This document shows, piece by piece, positions 8,283 to 18,000 of a stretch of DNA of 45,228 bases. The first letter of the stretch is position 1, and each line of letters begins with the position of its first letter. The notes below the pieces were generated by a model that saw only the letters and a program-made list of their open reading frames with translations, made no database searches and was not told where the DNA came from. Position numbers and translations under genes: made by a program. Source of the stretch: Wenzhouxiangella sp. (GTDB lineage: Bacteria; Pseudomonadota; Gammaproteobacteria; Xanthomonadales; Wenzhouxiangellaceae); NCBI GenBank assembly GCA_007121485.1, contig SKKM01000023.1, positions 1 through 45,228 of the forward strand, in the 5' to 3' direction.

Positions 8283-9190
8283 CCGAACACCGGATCGAGT
8301 TCACTGGCGATCAGCTCGTCGACCCAGGCCAGGTCGTCTCCGTCCAGGTCGCGACAGTAGGCGCCCACCTGGGCCCGCCGCACCTTGCGCATTTCCGGGT
8401 CCGAGGCATCACGCAGCTTCAGCGAATTGTTGCGGAAGTAATTGCCCTCTTCCAGCTTGCGCATGTTGTCGAAATCGGTAAAGGCGACGGTTTGCTCGAT
8501 TTCCTGATCGCTGAAGTCTTCGCCGATGAAGCGACTGATGCATTCCAGCGCGGCCTGCGGCTGCAGGCGCAGATCCTCGTAGCGCACGATCAGCGCGTCC
8601 GGCCGGTCCTTGAGCTGCCCGGCCCAGAAGTTGTGGTAGCGGATCAGGGCCGGCAGGCCGAAATCGGGATGGCGCAGGAATTCGCTGCGGCCGATGTGCT
8701 CGCGGTCGATCGGCGTGCTCGCTTCCCACTCCAGCAGTTCGCGCTTGAAGGCCTTGGTGCGCTTGGTGTACTGGATGTACCAGGACACCACGATGTCGCC
8801 GGGATGACGCGCCACGAACAGGGTCTTCTTGCCGCTCAACTCGGCCGAACCGGCCCTGAAACGCTCCGCGATCACCTGTTCCCAGCTGAAATAGCCGTTG
8901 CTGATCAGCCAGCGCGGCAGTCCCTTTTTCTGCAGCGCCAACTCGTCGGACTTGAACACCCGGCGCGTGGAGATGCCGTAGTGCTGGGCATACAGGTGCG
9001 TCAGCATGGTTCTGAGCCAGGTGCCGCCGGTCTTGGGATGACGGATCATCAACAAGTCGGCGCGCTCAAGCAGGCGCAGCTGCAGCCGGCGCAGGAATTT
9101 CAGGCGCACGGCCACGCGCCATCTTTTGGGCAGAGGCGCACTCAAGACCAGGATGGTCCAGTGCAGGCCGCGATCGAGGCTCAGTACCAA
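8249..9190 (-). CDS. Sulfotransferase domain protein
   Basis: Probable PAPS-dependent sulfotransferase that moves a sulfuryl group onto an unknown hydroxyl or amine acceptor. Both cofactor signatures are visible in the 313-residue protein: the 5'-phosphosulfate loop RHPKTGGTWLRTML at 50-63 and the 3'-phosphate element ARHPGDIVVSWY at 127-138. No membrane helix is obvious apart from a mildly hydrophobic N-terminus. The start is TTG at 9190, supported by a strong GGAGG six bases upstream. There are no glycosyltransferase or PAPS-synthesis genes nearby, so the context gives no substrate; it looks like a single accessory gene between conserved blocks. Confidence 0.85.
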   Translation of the reverse strand: MVLSLDRGLHWTILVLSAPLPKRWRVAVRLKFLRRLQLRLLERADLLMIRHPKTGGTWLRTMLTHLYAQHYGISTRRVFKSDELALQKKGLPRWLISNGYFSWEQVIAERFRAGSAELSGKKTLFVARHPGDIVVSWYIQYTKRTKAFKRELLEWEASTPIDREHIGRSEFLRHPDFGLPALIRYHNFWAGQLKDRPDALIVRYEDLRLQPQAALECISRFIGEDFSDQEIEQTVAFTDFDNMRKLEEGNYFRNNSLKLRDASDPEMRKVRRAQVGAYCRDLDGDDLAWVDELIASELDPVFGYGPGGAIDER

Positions 9191-9235
9191 GACCGTCCTC
9201 CCCCCTCAGGCCGTTCCGGTTCGGTCACTCGACCA

Positions 9236-9256
9236 CGCCGCACCGGTGGTGCGGCG
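9236..9256 (-). terminator. GC-rich hairpin after the AbgT-family gene
   Basis: A perfect 9-bp stem, CGCCGCACC (9236-9244) and GGTGCGGCG (9248-9256), with a 3-base loop lies 20 bases beyond the transporter stop and before the sulfotransferase gene. It has no T-tract, so it may be a weak terminator or an RNA 3'-end protector. Confidence 0.4.
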
Positions 9257-9275
9257 CGCAGGGCTGCACCACTCA

Positions 9276-10880
9276 TCAAGGCCAGGTGTAGCTGGCCTGT
9301 AGCCCCAAGGGCAGGCCGAGGCCCCAGTAGATCAGCAGGAAGGCGGTCCAGGTGATCGACAGCGCGATCGCGTACGGCAGCATCATCGAGATCAGCGTGC
9401 CGATGCCGGCGTCCTTGAAGTACTTCTTGCAGAACACGACCACCAGCGGGAAGTACGGCAATAGCGGCGTAAGAATGTTCGAGGTCGAATCACCGACGCG
9501 GTAGGCGGCCTGGGTCAACTCGGGAGAAATGCCCAGCTGCATCAGCATGGGCACGAAGATCGGCGCGATGATCAGCCACTTGGCCGAGGCCGAGCCGACG
9601 AACAGGTTGACGAACATGGTCAAGGCGATGATGCCGACGATGGTCAGCTGGGCCGGCAGGTTGAGCGCCTGCAGGAATTCAGCCCCGTTGACGGCCAGCA
9701 GAATCCCAAGGTTGGAGGCGGTGAAGGCAGCGATGAACTGGGCGGCGAAAAAGGCCATGACGATGTAGTAGCCCATGGACTCCATGGCCTTGGTCATGCC
9801 GGCAATGATGTCCTTGTGGGTTTCTATGGTCCCGGCCACGTAGCCGTAGATGATGCCGGGAATCAAAAAGAAGATGAAGATCAGCGGCACGATAGAGCGC
9901 ATCAGCGGCGCCCCGAATGAGGTGACGCTCTCGTGGAAGGCCAGCGCCGGGTTGGGATCTCGCAGCGGCGAGTCCGGCAGCAACACGATGACCGTGAGGG
10001 CGATCAGCGCGAGCAGGATGCCCAGACTGGCCCAGACCAGGCCGCGCGATTCGTTGGGCTTGAGTTCCTCCAGCTGCGGCATCTCGGACATGTCGCCATC
10101 AACCGGCGTGTCCTTGACCAGGCGCGGCTCGACCACCTTGTCGGTCAGCCACCAGCCAACACCGATCACCAGCAGGCTGGACGAGGCCATGAAAAACCAG
10201 TTGACCAGCGGGTTGACCTCGATCGTGGGATCAATCAGCTGGGCCGCGGTCTGGGTGATGCCGGCCAGCATCGGGTCGATGGCCGACGGAATGAAATTGG
10301 CCGAGAAGCCGCCCGAAACCCCGGCAAACGCAGCCGCGATGCCGGCCAGCGGGTGGCGCCCGACGGCATAGAACATCACCGCCGCCAGCGGGATCACGAC
10401 CACGTATCCCGCATCGGCTGCCGTGTGGCTGAGGATGGCGACCAGGATCACCATGGGCGTGAGCAGCCGCATCGAGGTCCAGCTCAGCAAGCGCCTCAAG
10501 CCCGCGTTGATGAACCCGGTGTGCTCGGCCACGCCCACCCCGAGCAGCGCGACCAGCACGATGCCGAGGGGCGCGAAGTTGACGAAGACCGAGACCATGT
10601 TGACCAGGAAATTGGCCATCTGGTCGCCGGAAAGCTGGTTGACGACCTGGATGGTCTCCCCCGTGGTCGGGTGCTGGGCGTCGAACTGGATCGGGGCCAG
10701 TACTGCCGACAGGACCCAGACGATGATCATCAGCAGGAAAAACAGCACCGCCGGGTCGGGCAGCTTGTTGCCAACGATCTCGATCGTGCCCAGAGTGCGC
10801 TCCAGCCAGGTGCGTTTGCCCGGGAGCACCTTGTGCAGATCCGGATTGGGAGTCGAGGGGGGCTGGTCCTTTCCGCTCAT
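9276..10880 (-). CDS. AbgT-family transporter
   Basis: Inner-membrane protein of the AbgT family. Members import p-aminobenzoyl-glutamate or act as sulfonamide/antimetabolite efflux pumps driven by the proton gradient. The 534 residues contain about a dozen hydrophobic helices, starting at PAVLFFLLMIIVWVLSAVL (about 42-60), and the family hairpin regions such as VGDSTSNILTPLLPYFPLVV near the C-terminus. ATG 10880 has AGGGA six bases upstream. It follows the secreted protein gene by 34 bp and may be cotranscribed with it. No abgAB hydrolase genes lie nearby, so drug or metabolite efflux and p-aminobenzoyl-glutamate uptake both remain possible. Confidence 0.9.
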   Translation of the reverse strand: MSGKDQPPSTPNPDLHKVLPGKRTWLERTLGTIEIVGNKLPDPAVLFFLLMIIVWVLSAVLAPIQFDAQHPTTGETIQVVNQLSGDQMANFLVNMVSVFVNFAPLGIVLVALLGVGVAEHTGFINAGLRRLLSWTSMRLLTPMVILVAILSHTAADAGYVVVIPLAAVMFYAVGRHPLAGIAAAFAGVSGGFSANFIPSAIDPMLAGITQTAAQLIDPTIEVNPLVNWFFMASSSLLVIGVGWWLTDKVVEPRLVKDTPVDGDMSEMPQLEELKPNESRGLVWASLGILLALIALTVIVLLPDSPLRDPNPALAFHESVTSFGAPLMRSIVPLIFIFFLIPGIIYGYVAGTIETHKDIIAGMTKAMESMGYYIVMAFFAAQFIAAFTASNLGILLAVNGAEFLQALNLPAQLTIVGIIALTMFVNLFVGSASAKWLIIAPIFVPMLMQLGISPELTQAAYRVGDSTSNILTPLLPYFPLVVVFCKKYFKDAGIGTLISMMLPYAIALSITWTAFLLIYWGLGLPLGLQASYTWP

Positions 10881-10914
10881 GTTGGGTCCCTGATTGATTT
10901 GTTGTTTTTGAGAA

Positions 10915-11514
10915 TTATTCGTGGCCCCAGGGTGCGGGGGGCGCCTCCACCGTTTCGCTCAGGTCGAACTCGGCGCGCAGATGACGGCCCGGCCGGGTCA
11001 GTCCGTAGGCGAAGTGGCTGCCGGGCACGACTTCCATGTACCAGAGGTTGGTGATAGAGCCTTCCAGTTCGTTCGTCAGGAACAGGGCCTTGGAATAGTC
11101 GTCGACCGGGAAAACCTGGCGCCAGCCGCGCCCCGGGTCCGTGGTGTGGCCGCCGTACCAGGTCACCGCTTCCTCGCTGCCGTCCTCGTGGCGGTGGTCG
11201 TGCTTCAGGCGCAGGAAATCATCATGCCGGGTCAGAACCCAGGTCCGCGAGCGGTTCTCGCCGACAAACAGCGGCACCTCGATTTGCTGGTCCTCACAGC
11301 GCCGCACGTGGATGACCATACGCTGCGGCAGCCAGCCGGCGTCCAGGCTTTCATCGTAGGAAACAAGCCGGCCCTCGAAGGCCTTGCCGCACAGCCTCTC
11401 AAGCGCCTGCCAGAATTCGTCTTGCGGCTGCCCGGCCCGAACCTGGCCGCTGGCGACCGCGGCGGTCACCAGCAGGCCCATGACAATGACGATGCGCGGC
11501 GTCAGACTGGCCAT
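10915..11514 (-). CDS. Conserved secreted protein of unknown function
   Basis: A 199-residue protein with a signal peptide (about 1-27, likely cut after VRA) and a compact domain starting DEFWQALERLCGKAFEGRLV. Recognisable conserved blocks are IHVRRCEDQQIEVPLFVGEN, SRTWVLTRHDDFLRLKHDHR and HEDGSEEAVTWYGG. I recall this layout from unannotated secreted proteins in several phyla, but I know no function. The His/Asp-rich LKHDHRHEDG stretch could bind metal. The start at 11514 is preferred over a longer frame because it begins right before the signal peptide and has AGAGGG upstream. The 34-bp gap to the AbgT-family gene suggests one transcript. Confidence 0.78.
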   Translation of the reverse strand: MASLTPRIVIVMGLLVTAAVASGQVRAGQPQDEFWQALERLCGKAFEGRLVSYDESLDAGWLPQRMVIHVRRCEDQQIEVPLFVGENRSRTWVLTRHDDFLRLKHDHRHEDGSEEAVTWYGGHTTDPGRGWRQVFPVDDYSKALFLTNELEGSITNLWYMEVVPGSHFAYGLTRPGRHLRAEFDLSETVEAPPAPWGHE

Positions 11515-11597
11515 CGCGGAAATCCCTCTGAGACTAAAGCGCAGAACCTTAGCATAGCGGCCCGATCTCGACCAGCCTGTCGCCCGGGGGCGGAGCT

Positions 11598-11912
11598 TCA
11601 ACGCGGGCGGCGCGGGCCGTCGAGCGGCAGGATCGTGACTTTCTCCCCGGATTTGCCGTCGCGGATCGCGCAGGCTCCCCTTTTCTTCACCTGCTCGATG
11701 CGGATCACGGCGTGCATGGGAATGTGCAGGGTCTCGACGTCGGCGAACTCCTCGCGCAGCCGTTCCTCGGTCGGGTCGATGACCAGCGATTCGTCGGTCT
11801 CGAAGACCAGCTCGCTGACTTCGACGAAGCCATAGCCAACGTCGCTGCCGCCGACCTTGCGGCAGAACAGTTCATAGACCTTGTTCTGGTTGTGGAAGAC
11901 GACCTTGAACAC
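11598..11912 (-). CDS. DUF1820 family protein
   Basis: A 104-residue cytosolic protein that I recognise as DUF1820, a small proteobacterial family of unknown function. Typical features are the start MFKVVFHNQNKVYELFCRKV, the middle VEVSELVFETDESLVIDPTEE and the IPMHAVIRIEQVKKRG block. The start is GTG at 11912, sharing one base with the rhomboid stop (TAGTG), which indicates coupled translation. It is the last gene of the putA-gspA-gspB-rhomboid run. An 83-bp gap follows before the next gene. Confidence 0.85.
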   Translation of the reverse strand: MFKVVFHNQNKVYELFCRKVGGSDVGYGFVEVSELVFETDESLVIDPTEERLREEFADVETLHIPMHAVIRIEQVKKRGACAIRDGKSGEKVTILPLDGPRRPR

Positions 11913-12622
11913 TAATCATCCCTGTAGCGAAGGTTGATGGAAGCCGGAAAAAGCCGCAGCATCAGGGCCGCAGCCAGGCCGAGGCCGAAACCGGCCAGGT
12001 GGGCCGACCAGGCCACGGCATGCTGTTCCGGGCCGAACACGCTGTAGAGCAACTGCAGGGTGAACCAGGATCCGATCACCAGGACGGCCGGGACGCGGGC
12101 AAACTGCATGTACAGCCCCAGGGGCAGCCACAGACCGATGCGCCGGCGTGGAAACAGGCCCAGGTAGACCCCGATGATGGCCGAAACGCCGCCGCTGGCG
12201 CCGATCACCGCCAACGTGCCGACGCCCTGCATCTGCCAGGCGGTGAAGGCGTTGGCCGCGGCACCAAGGCCCAGAAACAGCGTGAGAAAGCGCCAGTGGC
12301 CCACCGCCTTTTCCACGCTGATGCCGAACACCCACAGATAGGCCAGATTGCCGATCAGGTGCACCCAGTCGGCGTGCAGAAACAAGGCACTGAGCAGGCC
12401 CAGCAGCGCCAGCGAATGCTGCGGGTCGAGTGGATCGACGACCGCCGCCATGATCTCTTCAGGCCGAAAACCCCAGAAATGCAGCCAGCCGTCGACATCG
12501 ACCGCCGAACTGAGCACGAAACCGGCGCTGACCATCATGATGACCAGGCTGGTCGCCAGCAGCATCCATGGCCAGACCGGCTCGGCGCGGCTACTGGCGT
12601 AGACGGGATAGCTGGGTCTCAC
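11912..12622 (-). CDS. Rhomboid family intramembrane serine protease
   Basis: Membrane protease that cuts transmembrane segments of substrate proteins. The 236 residues have six to seven hydrophobic helices. Catalytic elements are all present: FLHADWVHLIGNLAYLW (82-98) with the His-x-x-x-Asn oxyanion part, GASGG with nucleophile Ser143, and SAHLAGFGLG with His208. The start is GTG at 12622, overlapping the gspB stop as GTGA. Since it sits directly behind gspB, a link with type II secretion is conceivable (rhombosortases process GlyGly-CTERM secretion substrates), but this sequence reads as a general rhomboid and not clearly as a rhombosortase. Confidence 0.92.
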   Translation of the reverse strand: MRPSYPVYASSRAEPVWPWMLLATSLVIMMVSAGFVLSSAVDVDGWLHFWGFRPEEIMAAVVDPLDPQHSLALLGLLSALFLHADWVHLIGNLAYLWVFGISVEKAVGHWRFLTLFLGLGAAANAFTAWQMQGVGTLAVIGASGGVSAIIGVYLGLFPRRRIGLWLPLGLYMQFARVPAVLVIGSWFTLQLLYSVFGPEQHAVAWSAHLAGFGLGLAAALMLRLFPASINLRYRDD

Positions 12623-13437
12623 GGCTCGAGCAGGAAGCGGTAATCCCGAAATGCCACCAGCGCCCCTTCACGGCGGATCTCGACCAGGCGCGCGCCCTGC
12701 CCCAGATCATCGCCTTCGATGCGGCGTTCCCCGTTGATCAGGACGAAGCGATCCTGCGGCTGCCCGCTGAACACGTGAATGCTCAGGCGCAGTTCCGGCA
12801 GGTCGCGCCGGATCGCCAGCGGCAGCTCCCATTTGCGCAGGAATTCCGCGCGTTCCGGGGTCCAGGGCTCGGCCGGTGCCGCCGGCGCGGGCGCTGGTTC
12901 GATGATCGTCGTGGCCTCCGCCGGGGATGGCGCCGGCGCCGTGGCTTGCGCCGCCTCGATCAGGCGCTGCGCCTCTTCAGCGTCTTCCACCAGCCGCTCT
13001 CGCTCGCGCGGCGGTGTTGACCGCTCACCCGGACGACGCGCTGCGGGTCGCGATACCACCGTCACCGGCCGCTCCACCGGGGCTCGGGCCTCCTCCCCTT
13101 CCTCGCTCTCGTCCTCGTCTTCGGCTACGGCGACCGCGCTCTCGATTTCGAGTGTGCCCACGGGTGGGGTCGGCGCCACCGGCGGGTCCGGAACCATCGC
13201 TGGATCGGGCGCCGCTGCCTGTTCGGGGCCGGCAAACCACTGCTGCAACGGCGTGACCAGGCGTCCGCCAACGGCCACGGCGACCACCACCAGGGCGATC
13301 AGGACCAGGGGCAACCACAAGCGACGCCGGCCACGGCGCGGCCGTGCCGGGGCCGGCCCGGGCGTATTGAGATCAGGCGGCTGACCCAGCCGCCGCTGGG
13401 CGTCCGACTTGCGAAGCGCATCGAGTATGTAAGACAC
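12619..13437 (-). CDS. gspB: General secretion pathway protein GspB
   Basis: Inner-membrane partner of GspA/ExeA in putting the type II secretion secretin into the outer membrane through the peptidoglycan. The 272-residue protein starts with the cytosolic signature MSYILDALRKSDAQRR, has one membrane helix (about 38-58, LWLPLVLIALVVVAVAVGG), a long Pro/Ala/Glu-rich periplasmic linker (about 75-195), and ends in the GspB domain (about 200-272, FLRKWELPLAIRRDLPELRL onward). It follows gspA by six bases and overlaps the rhomboid gene by four. The rest of the type II system is not in the window, as is usual for separate gspAB pairs. Confidence 0.92.
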   Translation of the reverse strand: MSYILDALRKSDAQRRLGQPPDLNTPGPAPARPRRGRRRLWLPLVLIALVVVAVAVGGRLVTPLQQWFAGPEQAAAPDPAMVPDPPVAPTPPVGTLEIESAVAVAEDEDESEEGEEARAPVERPVTVVSRPAARRPGERSTPPRERERLVEDAEEAQRLIEAAQATAPAPSPAEATTIIEPAPAPAAPAEPWTPERAEFLRKWELPLAIRRDLPELRLSIHVFSGQPQDRFVLINGERRIEGDDLGQGARLVEIRREGALVAFRDYRFLLEP

Positions 13438-13443
13438 CGGAAC

Positions 13444-15006
13444 TCAGTCTCCCTGCTGGGCCAGGACCAGAGACGGTCCGTCGGCATGCGGCGCCTTGAG
13501 GAACAGGCGCGTCGCCGGGCCAATCATGCCATCGTCGCGCAAGCCGTTGCGGCGCTGGAAGGACTCGACCCAGCGGCGGAACTCCGGATCGAAGTCGCCG
13601 TCGATCGGGCCGGTCCAGGGCTCCGAATCGCTCATCGAGGCCAGGCGCTGAAGCTGGGCAACGGAATCAGAACTCCCGCCCTGGCGGAGGATTTCACCAT
13701 CGTCCGGCCAGATGACGTAGAAGTCGCCCAGCCAGCGCCGTTCGATCTGGCGCATCGGCGCCCTGAAATCCTGGCCGGCATGCCGCAACAGGAGTTGTTC
13801 TCCCTCGATGCCGACCAGCAGCACATGTGGCGGAACGCCGCTGGCATCCGAGCTCAGGCGCAGGATGACCGGCAGGTTGATCTGGGCGATGTAGGACCAG
13901 TTGCCGCGCAGGGCCAGGCAGGCAACGCCGCCGACCACCGTGCCCGGCGCCGCGCAGGCCTGGGCGATGTCCTCGCGGCTCAGACCCGGCCACGACACCG
14001 CCGCCTCGGCCCAGGCGCTGACCGTGGTGGCATCCTCCAGCACGGCCTGCCAGGCGGGACGCGACGTCACGGCCTCCTGCTCGGCGGCCCCCAGCACCAG
14101 CCAGCCGATCCAGCCGCTGCCGCCCAGTACCGCTACCAGCGCCAGGGTGGCGACAGCTCCGCGCAGCCAGCCACCGGAAGCGTCTTCCTCATCCTCACCG
14201 GCCACCTCGCGGGCTGCCGCCCGGACCAGCCGGGCGTCGATTCGCTCGCGCTCCTCGGCATAGGCGGCCATCAGCGCGCGGTCGGCGATGATGTTGATCA
14301 GGCGGGGCACGCCATCGGCGGTTTCATACAGCGCCTTGAGGCCGTCGTCCGTGAACGGGCAGCGGGCAGCGCCGGCGACGGCCAGTCGATGGCGCACGTA
14401 TTGCGCGGTCTCCTCCCGGTTGAGCGGGTCCAGGTGATAGCGCGCGGTAATGCGCTGGGCCAGCTGGCGCAGTTCGGGCCGCGCCAGCAAGCTGCGCAGC
14501 TCCGGCTGACCCAGCAGCAGGATCTGCAGGAGTTTGTCGGTGGCGGTTTCCAGGTTGGTCAGCAGCCGCACCTGCTCGAGGCTCTCGCGGCTCATGTTCT
14601 GAGCCTCGTCGATGATCAGCACCACGCGTTCGCCGGCCGCGTGCGCCTGCAGCAGGTAAGCGTTGAGCGCCTCCTGCAGGACCTGAAGGCTGTCGGCACC
14701 CTCGGCCACGTTCACTCCCAGTTCCTTGCAAATGGCCCGCAGCAGTTCAGGCGGAGAATAGGTCGGGTTGAGGATCAGGGCGATCCGCGTATCGGCCGGC
14801 ACCTGCTCCAGGACCAGGCGGCACAGGGTGGTCTTGCCCGTGCCGACCTCGCCGGTCAGCTGCACGAAACCTCCGCTACCCCCGGTGCCGACGCCGTAAA
14901 GCAGGTGAGCCAGCGCGTCCTGGTGCCGCTGGCTGAGATAGACGAAGCGCGGATTCGGCGTGATCGCGAACGGGCGCTCCTTGAGGCCAAAGAAATACTC
15001 GTACAT
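13444..15006 (-). CDS. gspA: GspA/ExeA-type AAA ATPase with peptidoglycan-binding domain
   Basis: ATPase that works with GspB in assembling the type II secretin across the cell wall. In the 520 residues: an AAA domain at about 1-270 with Walker A GEVGTGKTT (52-60) and Walker B VVLIIDEAQNM (128-138, Asp133-Glu134); one membrane helix at about 283-305; a C39-peptidase-like periplasmic part; and a peptidoglycan-binding repeat near 475-510 (FRRWVESFQRRNGLRDDGMI). The opening MYEYFFGLKERPFAITPNPR is classic for ExeA. The start at 15006 lies two bases after the putA stop and gspB follows closely, so the three are probably cotranscribed. Confidence 0.93.
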   Translation of the reverse strand: MYEYFFGLKERPFAITPNPRFVYLSQRHQDALAHLLYGVGTGGSGGFVQLTGEVGTGKTTLCRLVLEQVPADTRIALILNPTYSPPELLRAICKELGVNVAEGADSLQVLQEALNAYLLQAHAAGERVVLIIDEAQNMSRESLEQVRLLTNLETATDKLLQILLLGQPELRSLLARPELRQLAQRITARYHLDPLNREETAQYVRHRLAVAGAARCPFTDDGLKALYETADGVPRLINIIADRALMAAYAEERERIDARLVRAAAREVAGEDEEDASGGWLRGAVATLALVAVLGGSGWIGWLVLGAAEQEAVTSRPAWQAVLEDATTVSAWAEAAVSWPGLSREDIAQACAAPGTVVGGVACLALRGNWSYIAQINLPVILRLSSDASGVPPHVLLVGIEGEQLLLRHAGQDFRAPMRQIERRWLGDFYVIWPDDGEILRQGGSSDSVAQLQRLASMSDSEPWTGPIDGDFDPEFRRWVESFQRRNGLRDDGMIGPATRLFLKAPHADGPSLVLAQQGD

Positions 15007-15008
15007 GA

Positions 15009-18000
15009 CTAGTCGGACAACGCCAGCAGGGAAGCGTTGCCGCCGACCGCGGCGGTATTCACGGTCAGCGTGCGCTCGGTCACGAAACGCAGCAGGTAGT
15101 TCGGCCCTCCCGCCTTGGGCCCGGTACCGGACAGCCCCTCGCCGCCAAAGGGCTGCACGCCGACCACGGCGCCGGTCATGTTGCGGTTGATGTAGGCGTT
15201 GCCGACCCGAACGCGCCGGGCGATGCTTTGCTGGACCCGGTCGATCCGGCTGTGTACGCCCAAGGTCAGGCCGAAGCCGGTGCCGTTGATGGCCTCGATC
15301 AGCGCGTCGATTTCCCGCGCCCGGTAGCGGACCACATGCAGGATCGGGCCGAAGATCTCGCCTTGGAGTTGACCGATGCCCTCGATTTCGTACGCGCGCG
15401 GGGCAAACCAGTAGCCCCGTGACAGGTCCTCGGGTAACTCGACGGCGGCGACCAGCCTTGCCTCCTCGTTCATGCGGCTGGCGTGCGCTTCCAGCATGTC
15501 CAGCTGGCCCTGGTCGATCACCGGCCCGATATCCGTTTCCAGCAGGCCGGGATCGCCGATCCGGATCTCGCGCATGGCCCCGGCCAGCATCTCTAGAACG
15601 CGGTCGGCGATTTCGCGCTGCAGGCAGAGTATGCGCAGGGCCGAACAGCGTTGGCCTGCGCTGTGGAAGGCCGAACTGATGACGTCGCGCACGACCTGCT
15701 CCGGCAACGCGGAAGAATCGACAATCATGGCGTTCTGGCCCCCGGTCTCGGCGATCAGCGTGGCCAGCGGGCCGTCGCGCTCGGCCAGCGTGCGGTTGAT
15801 CGCGCGCGCGGTCCCGGTCGATCCTGTGAAGGCCACGCCGGCCACGCGCGCATCACGCGTCAGCGCAGCGCCCAGGCGGCCGTCACCGGGCAGAGCAATC
15901 AGCACATCGGCCGGCACGCCACATTCGTGCATCAGCTGGACGGCCCGCCGCGCGATCAGTGGCGTCTGCTCGGCCGGCTTGGCGATCACGCTGTTGCCGG
16001 TCACCAGGGCGGCCAGCACCTGGCCGCTGAAAATGGCCAGCGGGAAGTTCCACGGGCTGATGCAGACGAACACGCCCTTGCCGTGGTAGCGTAGCTGGTT
16101 GGACTCTCCGGTGGGCCCGGGCAGCGTGACCGGTGCATCCAGCCGCTGGCGCGCCTGCAGGGCGTAATAGCGACAGAAATCGATGGCCTCGCGCACTTCC
16201 GCCAGTGCGTCCTTGAGCGTCTTGCCGGCTTCGCGCACGCACAGCGCCATCAGCTCGGCGCGATGCTGCTCATAGGCATCGCCGATTCGATCCAGGATGT
16301 CGGCCCGCGCCGCCGCGCCCAGTGCGTCCCAGGCCGGCTGCGCGGCCGCGGCCCGGCTGACCGAGTCTTCGGCGGCGTCCTCGCCGCAGACACGAACGGT
16401 TCCGACCGGCTCGTCCAGCGCAGCCGGATTGACGCGCATCTCGATGTCCGAGGACTCGGCCGATCCTTCCTCGACCCAGCGCTGGGCGCCGCGCGCTTCC
16501 ATGTCCCGCTTCAGTTCATCCCGCGCGGCCAGGTGGGCGAAATTCAGTCCGCATGAATTGCGGCGCTCCGGCCCGTACAAATCCTCCGGCAGCGGAATTC
16601 TGGGGTGGGTCAGCGAGTCCAGGGTGGCCACCACTTCGATCGGGTCGCTGACCACCTCTTCCGGCGGCAGTTTCTCGTCGACAATGCGGTTTACGAACGA
16701 GGTGTTCGCGCCATTCTCCAGCAAGCGGCGGACCAGGTAAGGCAACAGGTCCTTGTGGTCGCCGACGGGAGCGTAAACGCGGCACGCAACCCGCTTGCCA
16801 TCCTGCCCGAGCACCTCCTCGTAGAGATCGCGCCCCATGCCGTGCAGGCGCTGGTATTCGAAATCTGCCCCTTCCCCAGCCATTTCGGCGATGGCGACGA
16901 TGGTGTGCGCGTTGTGGGTGGCGAACTGCGGGTAGAAGCAGTCGTGCAGGTCCAGCAGCTTGCGCGCACAGGCCAGGTAGGACAAATCAGTGTTGCACTT
17001 GCGCGTGAACACCGGGTAGCCCGCGTGCCCCTCGATCTGCGCATGCTTGATTTCGGTGTCCCAGTAGGCGCCCTTGACCAGGCGCACCGGGATGCGGTGC
17101 CCGGTGGCCCGGGCCTTGTCGGCCAGCCAGTCGATCGCGGCCCAGGCCCGCTTCTGGTAGGCCTGCAGGGCCAGCCCGAAGCCGTTCCAACCGGCCAGTT
17201 CACTGTCGGCCAGGACCGCCGCGAACACGCGCAGAGACAGGTGCAGGCGTTCGGCTTCTTCAGCGTCCACGGTCAGGGCAACGCCCTCGTGCCGCGCCAG
17301 CCGTGCCAGCCCGCGCAGGATGGGCATGAGTTCGGCCATGACGCGCTCGTCCTTGGCGTACTCGTAGCGCGGATGCAGGGCAGAGAGCTTGACCGAGATG
17401 CTGGCGGCGGCAAACGGCGATCCTTCGTCGCTGTTGGTGCCGACCGAGCGGATGGCGTCATCGTAGGCTTGCCGGTAGCGCTCCGCGTCACGCGCCGTCA
17501 AGGCCGCTTCGCCCAGCATGTCGAAGGAGTAGCGGTAACGGCGGTTGTCCGGTAGCATGGCGCGGCCGAGGGCTGCATCGATGGAGTCGCCCATCACGTA
17601 CTGGTGTCCCATGATGCGCATGGCCTGGCGGATGGCCAGCCGGATCACCGGCTCGCCGGACCTGTTGGCCAGCCGGCGCAGCGCATCGCCGATATTGCGC
17701 GTCGTCGCCGTCTTCATGCGCACCAGCTTCCCGGTCAGCATCAGGCCCCAGGTCGAGGCGTTGACGAACAGCGACTCGCTTTTGCCCAGGTGCGCCTCCC
17801 AGTTGGCGTCGGCCAGCTTGTCCGAGATCAGTTGCTCCGCGGTCTCGTTGTCGGGAATCCTTAAAAGCGCCTCGGCCAGGCACATCAGCACCACGCCCTC
17901 CTCGGACGACAGGTCGTATTCGCGCATGAAGGCTTCCATGGCCCCGGCGTCGCGGGCCCGGTGGCGCACACGGACAACCAGGTCTACCGCTTCCCGCCGG

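Noticed and set aside
12840..13230. Pro/Ala/Glu-rich repeat-like sequence in gspB
   Set aside because: No exact unit repeats; it is the usual flexible periplasmic linker of GspB.
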